A stretch of DNA of 9,669 nt from contig URYX01000056.1 in assembly GCA_900552225.1 (NCBI GenBank), forward strand, positions 1 to 9,669, read 5' to 3'. Under the pieces are notes generated by a model. It was not told the DNA's origin. It saw nothing but the letters and a program-made list of their open reading frames with translations, and did no database searches. Positions within the stretch are counted from its first letter, which is position 1. Each line of letters begins with the position of its first letter. Both the position numbers and the translations under genes were made by a program. Source of the stretch: an uncultured Oscillospiraceae bacterium. Lineage in GTDB: Bacteria > Bacillota > Clostridia > Oscillospirales > Acutalibacteraceae. Of this stretch, positions 7,143-9,669 are shown one piece after another.

Positions 7143-8291
7143 ATGCTGTTGAAAAATGCAAAGGTGTATAATGAGGTGTTTGAGCCGGTGGAGGCGGATG
7201 TTGCGGTCGAGGGCGAGCGCATCCATGCCATCGGAAACGGAATCGGCGCGTCCGGAGAGGTGTATGACCTGACGGGCTGCACGCTGATTCCCGGACTGAT
7301 CGATATGCATATTCACGGCTGCGCCGGCAGCGATACGGGCGATGCCACGCCCGAGGCGCTTGAGGCGATGTCCGAGTGCCTGGTGCAGCGCGGTGTGACG
7401 TCGTTCTGCCCGACCTCCATGACGCTGTCGTTTGAGGAGCTGCAGAAGATTTTCGCCAACGTGGCGGAGATGAAGGACAAGGTCGGCGGTGCGTATATTC
7501 AGGGCATCAACATGGAGGGCCCCTATATTGCCATGTCGAAGAAGGGCGCGCAGAACGGCCAGTATGTCCGCAACCCGGACAAGGACGAGTTCCGCCGGCT
7601 GTACGACGGTTGCGGCGGCATCATCAAGGTGGTGGATATTGCGCCGGAGTGTGACGGGGCCGAGGAGTTTGTCCATGAGGTGCAGCCGTATTGCCCGGTG
7701 TCCATCGCGCATACGGCCGCGGGCTACGACGAGGCGGTCAAGGCGATTGAGTGGGGTGTGCGCCACACGACGCACCTGTACAATGCGCAGAGCGGCCTGA
7801 CTCACCGGGCCCCCGGCGTGGTCGGTGCGGTGTTCGACAACGCCGAGCGCTGCGGCATGCGCGCGGAGCTGATCTGTGACGGGTTCCACATCCATCCGGC
7901 AGCCCTGCGGATTGCGTTCAAGCAGCTTGGGGAGGACGGCTCGGTCATCATCAGCGATTCGATGCGCGCGGCCGGCCATACGGACGGCGAGTATGATCTC
8001 GGCGGCCAGACGGTCTATGTCAAGGACGGAAAGGCGCTGCTGGCGGACGGGACGATTGCCGCCTCCACCTCCAACGTCTATGAGGAGCTGAAAAATGTCA
8101 TCCGCTTCGGCATTCCGATGAAGCAGGCCGTTAAATCGGCTACGATCAACCCGGCCAAGGCCATCCGTGTCGATCACGAGACCGGCTCGATCGCCATCGG
8201 CAAGTATGCCGACCTGCTGGTGCTCGACAGCGAGACGCTGGAGATCCGGTTGGTGGTCGTCAAGGGTCAGGTCAAGGTCAACCGCCTGTAA
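7143..8291 (+). CDS. nagA: N-acetylglucosamine-6-phosphate deacetylase
   Basis: This 382-residue amidohydrolase removes acetate from GlcNAc-6-phosphate, giving glucosamine-6-phosphate for glycolysis (with NagB) or cell-wall recycling. Motifs in order are P-G-L-I-D-M-H-I-H-G at 50-59 (H56, H58), N-M-E-G-P-Y at 123-128 (metal ligand E125), I-A-H-T at 188-191 (H190), T-H-L-Y-N-A at 210-215 (H211), H-R-A-P-G-V-V-G at 221-228, D-G-F-H-I-H-P at 246-252 and the catalytic aspartate D272 in I-I-S-D-S. The H-x-H pair, absent from E. coli NagA, suggests a two-metal Bacillus-type enzyme. ATG 7143 is chosen because AAGGAG at 7128-7133 lies 9 nt upstream; the out-of-frame ATG at 7136 is too close. It is a single-gene unit with no nagB or sugar transporter adjacent, so its physiological partner lies elsewhere. 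Confidence 0.95.
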   Translation: MLLKNAKVYNEVFEPVEADVAVEGERIHAIGNGIGASGEVYDLTGCTLIPGLIDMHIHGCAGSDTGDATPEALEAMSECLVQRGVTSFCPTSMTLSFEELQKIFANVAEMKDKVGGAYIQGINMEGPYIAMSKKGAQNGQYVRNPDKDEFRRLYDGCGGIIKVVDIAPECDGAEEFVHEVQPYCPVSIAHTAAGYDEAVKAIEWGVRHTTHLYNAQSGLTHRAPGVVGAVFDNAERCGMRAELICDGFHIHPAALRIAFKQLGEDGSVIISDSMRAAGHTDGEYDLGGQTVYVKDGKALLADGTIAASTSNVYEELKNVIRFGIPMKQAVKSATINPAKAIRVDHETGSIAIGKYADLLVLDSETLEIRLVVVKGQVKVNRL

Positions 8292-8315
8292 GCTCGGCCC
8301 TTCGGTACGCTATAC

Positions 8316-8379
8316 GGAGCCTGTTCTGTCGGTGAAAATTTCGGGAAATTCCCGAAAAGCACTTGACGGGACAGGCTCC
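8316..8379 (+). terminator. Nested long hairpin after nagA: probable terminator overlapping the rpsF promoter
   Basis: The arms 8316-8330 and 8365-8379 pair over 15 positions: 13 Watson-Crick and 2 G-U as RNA, with the terminal 9 (GGAGCCTGT/ACAGGCTCC) perfect. Inside, GTG (8332-8334) can pair with CAC (8360-8362), and a perfect dyad sits at the centre. All three pairings are nearly concentric (centres 8347.5 to 8348), giving about 26 pairs over 64 nt. The stem is followed by TTCTGTTAT, a moderate U-rich tract, so it could end nagA transcription. The 3' arm includes most of the rpsF -35 box, so it could instead, or also, control that promoter. Function is inferred. Confidence 0.5.
8339..8357. 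repeat. Perfect 9-bp dyad just upstream of the rpsF -35 box
   Basis: TTTCGGGAA (8339-8347) and TTCCCGAAA (8349-8357) are perfect reverse complements around a single A. The dyad ends 5 nt before the -35 box. This compact symmetry is typical of a dimeric repressor or activator operator, and it also forms the tip of the larger hairpin spanning 8316-8379. I cannot name the protein that would bind it. Confidence 0.6.
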
Positions 8380-8391
8380 TTCTGTTATAAT
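8363..8391 (+). promoter_or_regulatory. Strong sigma-A promoter for rpsF-ssb-rpsR
   Basis: TTGACG (8363-8368) and a perfect TATAAT (8386-8391) are spaced by 17 nt, and TG at 8383-8384 gives an extended -10. The match to consensus is near complete, as expected for a ribosomal protein operon. The start site should lie near 8398. Confidence 0.9.
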
Positions 8392-8397
8392 GCTATT

Positions 8398-8490
8398 TGG
8401 CTTTTTCTGTATGAAACCGTATGAGAAAAAGACTATATCCTTGTCCCTTTCCGAGTAAGGGGACCATAAGACCATAAGGAGGTGCCTGTA
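8398..8490 (+). promoter_or_regulatory. Structured rpsF mRNA leader, candidate S6:S18 autoregulatory region
   Basis: The leader is about 93 nt long and carries two hairpins. The first pairs CTTTTTCT (8401-8408) with AGAAAAAG (8424-8431) perfectly around a 15-nt loop containing ACCG. The second pairs GTCCCTTT (8443-8450) with AAGGGGAC (8457-8464), with one G-U, around the loop CCGAGT. In many bacteria the S6:S18 complex binds a CCG-containing motif in this same leader. CCG triplets are present in both loops here, but I cannot draw the published bulge arrangement exactly, so the assignment is tentative. Confidence 0.4.
8462..8477 (+). repeat. Tandem 8-nt repeat adjoining the rpsF Shine-Dalgarno
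   Basis: GACCATAA occurs twice in direct tandem (8462-8469 and 8470-8477). The second copy runs into the ribosome binding site AAGGAGG at 8476-8482. The first copy supplies the last three paired bases of the second leader hairpin. It looks like a slippage duplication that moved the hairpin 8 nt away from the RBS. Confidence 0.85.
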
Positions 8491-8790
8491 ATGCCCACAG
8501 TAAAAGGTTCGTATGAAGCGGTTCTGATCTTCTCCGTGACCCTCGGTGAGGAAGGTGTGGCCGCCATCAAGCAGAAGTTCGCGGATCTGATTGCCCAGAA
8601 CGCGGAGGCCGGAGACATCGACGATTGGGGAAAGCGCCGCTTGGCGTATCCGATCAACGACGAGACCGAAGGCTATTATGTTCTGTACAACTTTGTCGGC
8701 GGCCCGGAGTTCCCGGCGGAGCTGGAGCGTATTGCCAAGATCACGGACGGCGTGCTGCGCGCGATGACCGTCCGTAAGGACAAGAAGTAA
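8491..8790 (+). CDS. rpsF: Small ribosomal subunit protein S6 (bS6)
   Basis: This 99-residue protein binds the central domain of 16S rRNA together with S18 during 30S assembly. Family landmarks are G-S-Y-E-A-V-L-I-F at 6-14, the strongly conserved D-W-G-K-R-R-L-A-Y-P-I at 45-55, E-G-Y-Y-V-L at 60-65, E-L-E-R at 77-80 and V-L-R-A-M near 88-92. The C-terminus is a short basic tail. ATG 8491 is chosen because AAGGAGG at 8476-8482 lies 8 nt upstream; a GTG at 8482 is inside the RBS and would add only three residues. It is the first gene of the S6-SSB-S18 operon, with ssb starting 15 nt after its stop. Confidence 0.97.
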   Translation: MPTVKGSYEAVLIFSVTLGEEGVAAIKQKFADLIAQNAEAGDIDDWGKRRLAYPINDETEGYYVLYNFVGGPEFPAELERIAKITDGVLRAMTVRKDKK

Positions 8791-8805
8791 GAGGAGGCTG
8801 TCGCA

Positions 8806-9255
8806 ATGAATGTGGTATGCTTACTCGGTCGTCTGACGGCGGATCCGGAGCTCCGGCATACGCCGAATCAGGTGGCGGTGACGAATTTCTCGCTGGCGGT
8901 GGACCGTCGATTCGTTTCACAGGGTCAGGAGCGCCAAACGGATTTTATCAACATCGTTGCATGGCGTCAGACCGCGGAATTCGTGACGAAATATTTCCGC
9001 AAAGGACAGCGTATGGCGGTGCAGGGCTCCCTGCAGACCCGCCAGTACACCGACAAGGACGGCAACAAGCGCACGGCGTTTGACGTTGTGGCGGACAATG
9101 TGTATTTTGCCGAGTCCAAGTCGGCGGGCGGTAACGGCGGCCATACGGGATACGATTCCCAGATCCCGCCGTATGCCGAACCGGCTCCCGCTTTTTCGAC
9201 GGCGGCTCCGACGGATTTTGAAGAAATCCCCGGGGACGATGAACTGCCGTTCTGA
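8806..9255 (+). CDS. ssb: Single-stranded DNA-binding protein
   Basis: This 149-residue protein coats single-stranded DNA as a homotetramer and recruits replication and repair partners. Residues 1-104 form the OB fold, with L-G-R-L-T-x-D-P-E at 7-15, F-I-N-I-V-A-W-R at 47-54 (W53 is a conserved base-stacking position) and K-G-Q-R-M-A-V-Q-G-S-L at 66-76. Residues 105-140 are a Gly/Pro/Ala-rich disordered linker. The protein ends in the acidic tip D-D-E-L-P-F at 144-149, a variant of the canonical D-D-D-I-P-F that binds partner proteins. The RBS is GAGGAGG at 8791-8797, 8 nt from the ATG. It lies between rpsF and rpsR, the standard Firmicutes arrangement, and is the essential housekeeping SSB rather than a plasmid or competence paralogue. 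Confidence 0.97.
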   Translation: MNVVCLLGRLTADPELRHTPNQVAVTNFSLAVDRRFVSQGQERQTDFINIVAWRQTAEFVTKYFRKGQRMAVQGSLQTRQYTDKDGNKRTAFDVVADNVYFAESKSAGGNGGHTGYDSQIPPYAEPAPAFSTAAPTDFEEIPGDDELPF

Positions 9256-9300
9256 GAAGCGGAGCCACTTGAAAGAACATGAAAAAGGAGGCCTGTTGTC

Positions 9301-9561
9301 ATGGCTGAACATGCTGAAAGAGCTGAGCGTCCGGCGCCCCGTGGGGCCCGCAAGGGACGCCGCAAGGTTTGCAGCTTCTGCGTGGATAAGGTGGACTACA
9401 TCGATTACAAGGACGTGGCTCGTCTGCGCCGCTATATGTCTGAGCGCGCGAAGATCCTGCCCCGCCGTGTGACCGGTACCTGCGCCGCGCACCAGCGTGA
9501 GCTGACGGTTGCGATCAAGCGCGCCCGTCAGATTGCCCTGCTGCCGTATGTGTCCGACTAA
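9301..9561 (+). CDS. rpsR: Small ribosomal subunit protein S18 (bS18), zinc-ribbon form
   Basis: This 86-residue basic protein pairs with S6 on the 16S rRNA central domain. Conserved parts are R-R-K-V-C-S-F-C at 20-27, I-D-Y-K-D at 34-38, the segment around R-R-Y-M-S-E-R-A-K-I-L-P-R-R at 43-56, T-G-T-C-A-A-H-Q-R at 58-66 and A-I-K-R-A-R at 71-76. C24, C27, C61 and H64 form a plausible zinc site, so this is the zinc-binding (C+) version. The N-terminal 19 residues are a variable Ala/Arg/Glu extension. ATG 9301 has AAGGAGG at 9285-9291, 9 nt upstream. The 45-nt gap after ssb shows no promoter. A terminator follows 26 nt after the stop, so this is the last gene of the operon. Confidence 0.97.
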   Translation: MAEHAERAERPAPRGARKGRRKVCSFCVDKVDYIDYKDVARLRRYMSERAKILPRRVTGTCAAHQRELTVAIKRARQIALLPYVSD

Positions 9562-9587
9562 GGGACGGCATACAAGCGTAATGTGAG

Positions 9588-9619
9588 AAAAGGCCTGCCG
9601 CAAATGCGGCAGGCCTTTT
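9588..9619 (+). terminator. Intrinsic terminator of the rpsF-ssb-rpsR operon
   Basis: A perfect 14-bp stem (9588-9601 with 9606-9619) closes the loop AAAT. The core is GGCCTGCCGC/GCGGCAGGCC, flanked by AAAA and TTTT. It is a textbook Rho-independent terminator, and the A-run on the 5' side makes it potentially bidirectional. Confidence 0.95.
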
Positions 9620-9653
9620 GAGCGTGTCAAAAAACTCTGTTTTTGACACGCTC
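9620..9653. repeat. Second perfect inverted repeat directly abutting the terminator
   Basis: GAGCGTGTCAAAAA (9620-9633) and TTTTTGACACGCTC (9640-9653) are perfect 14-bp reverse complements around ACTCTG. It begins at the base after the terminator T-run. The stem has its A/T pairs next to the loop and its GC part at the base, and no T-run follows, so it is not a normal terminator. The ends resemble those of insertion-sequence-derived repeats. It could be a small palindromic repeat or one terminus of an element continuing past the window. Confidence 0.6.
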
Positions 9654-9669
9654 GGAGGCTGTCTGAAAG

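Noticed and set aside
7136..7171. ATG with an 11-residue reading frame overlapping the nagA start, possible leader peptide
   Set aside because: Only 2 nt separate AAGGAG from this ATG, too close for efficient initiation, and the peptide shows no run of regulatory codons.
7134..8177. 347-codon open frame on the minus strand opposite nagA
   Set aside because: The translation is His/Arg/Leu-rich without domains, and the + strand NagA motifs account for the sequence conservation.
8482..8490. GTG as an alternative rpsF start
   Set aside because: It begins within the Shine-Dalgarno sequence AAGGAGG (8476-8482); ATG 8491 has ideal spacing and fits the S6 family length.

Overview
The window is a densely packed, GC-rich stretch of a bacterial chromosome. 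Every confidently called gene lies on the + strand. The gene order xseA-xseB-ispA-dxs-tlyA-nadK-argR-recN is the conserved Firmicutes arrangement. Together with strong AGGAGG-type ribosome binding sites, an ArgR/AhrC-type repressor and a two-histidine NagA, it points to a Firmicute, most likely a GC-rich member of the Clostridia such as an Oscillospiraceae/Ruminococcaceae-like gut anaerobe. The genus cannot be read from the sequence. I found no prophage, CRISPR array, tRNA, rRNA or defence system. All the genes belong to known families, so the unusual material lies in the intergenic regions.

Region 1 (1-7005) is a long run of co-directional genes with overlaps or very short gaps. It holds the 3' end of xseA, then xseB (exonuclease VII small subunit), ispA (prenyl diphosphate synthase), dxs (DXP synthase), tlyA (rRNA 2'-O-methyltransferase), nadK (NAD kinase), argR (arginine repressor) and recN (SMC-like repair ATPase). 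Dxs starts the MEP pathway and IspA elongates its C5 products. XseAB and RecN serve DNA repair. A possible internal promoter precedes argR.

Region 2 (7006-8291) starts with a 137-nt spacer carrying an AT-rich dyad and a promoter with a perfect TATAAT box. It is followed by a monocistronic nagA (N-acetylglucosamine-6-phosphate deacetylase). In many spore formers the genes after recN are spoIVB and spo0A; here nagA takes that place.

Region 3 (8292-8490) is a 199-nt non-coding stretch and the most structured part of the window. It holds a roughly 64-nt nested inverted repeat whose 3' arm overlaps a near-consensus promoter, then a leader of about 93 nt with two hairpins and a tandem 8-nt repeat touching the Shine-Dalgarno sequence.

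Region 4 (8491-9669) is the classical rpsF-ssb-rpsR operon (ribosomal protein S6, single-strand DNA-binding protein, ribosomal protein S18). It is closed by a strong 14-bp intrinsic terminator. Directly abutting this is a second perfect 14-bp inverted repeat, whose ends look like those of a transposon-derived repeat.
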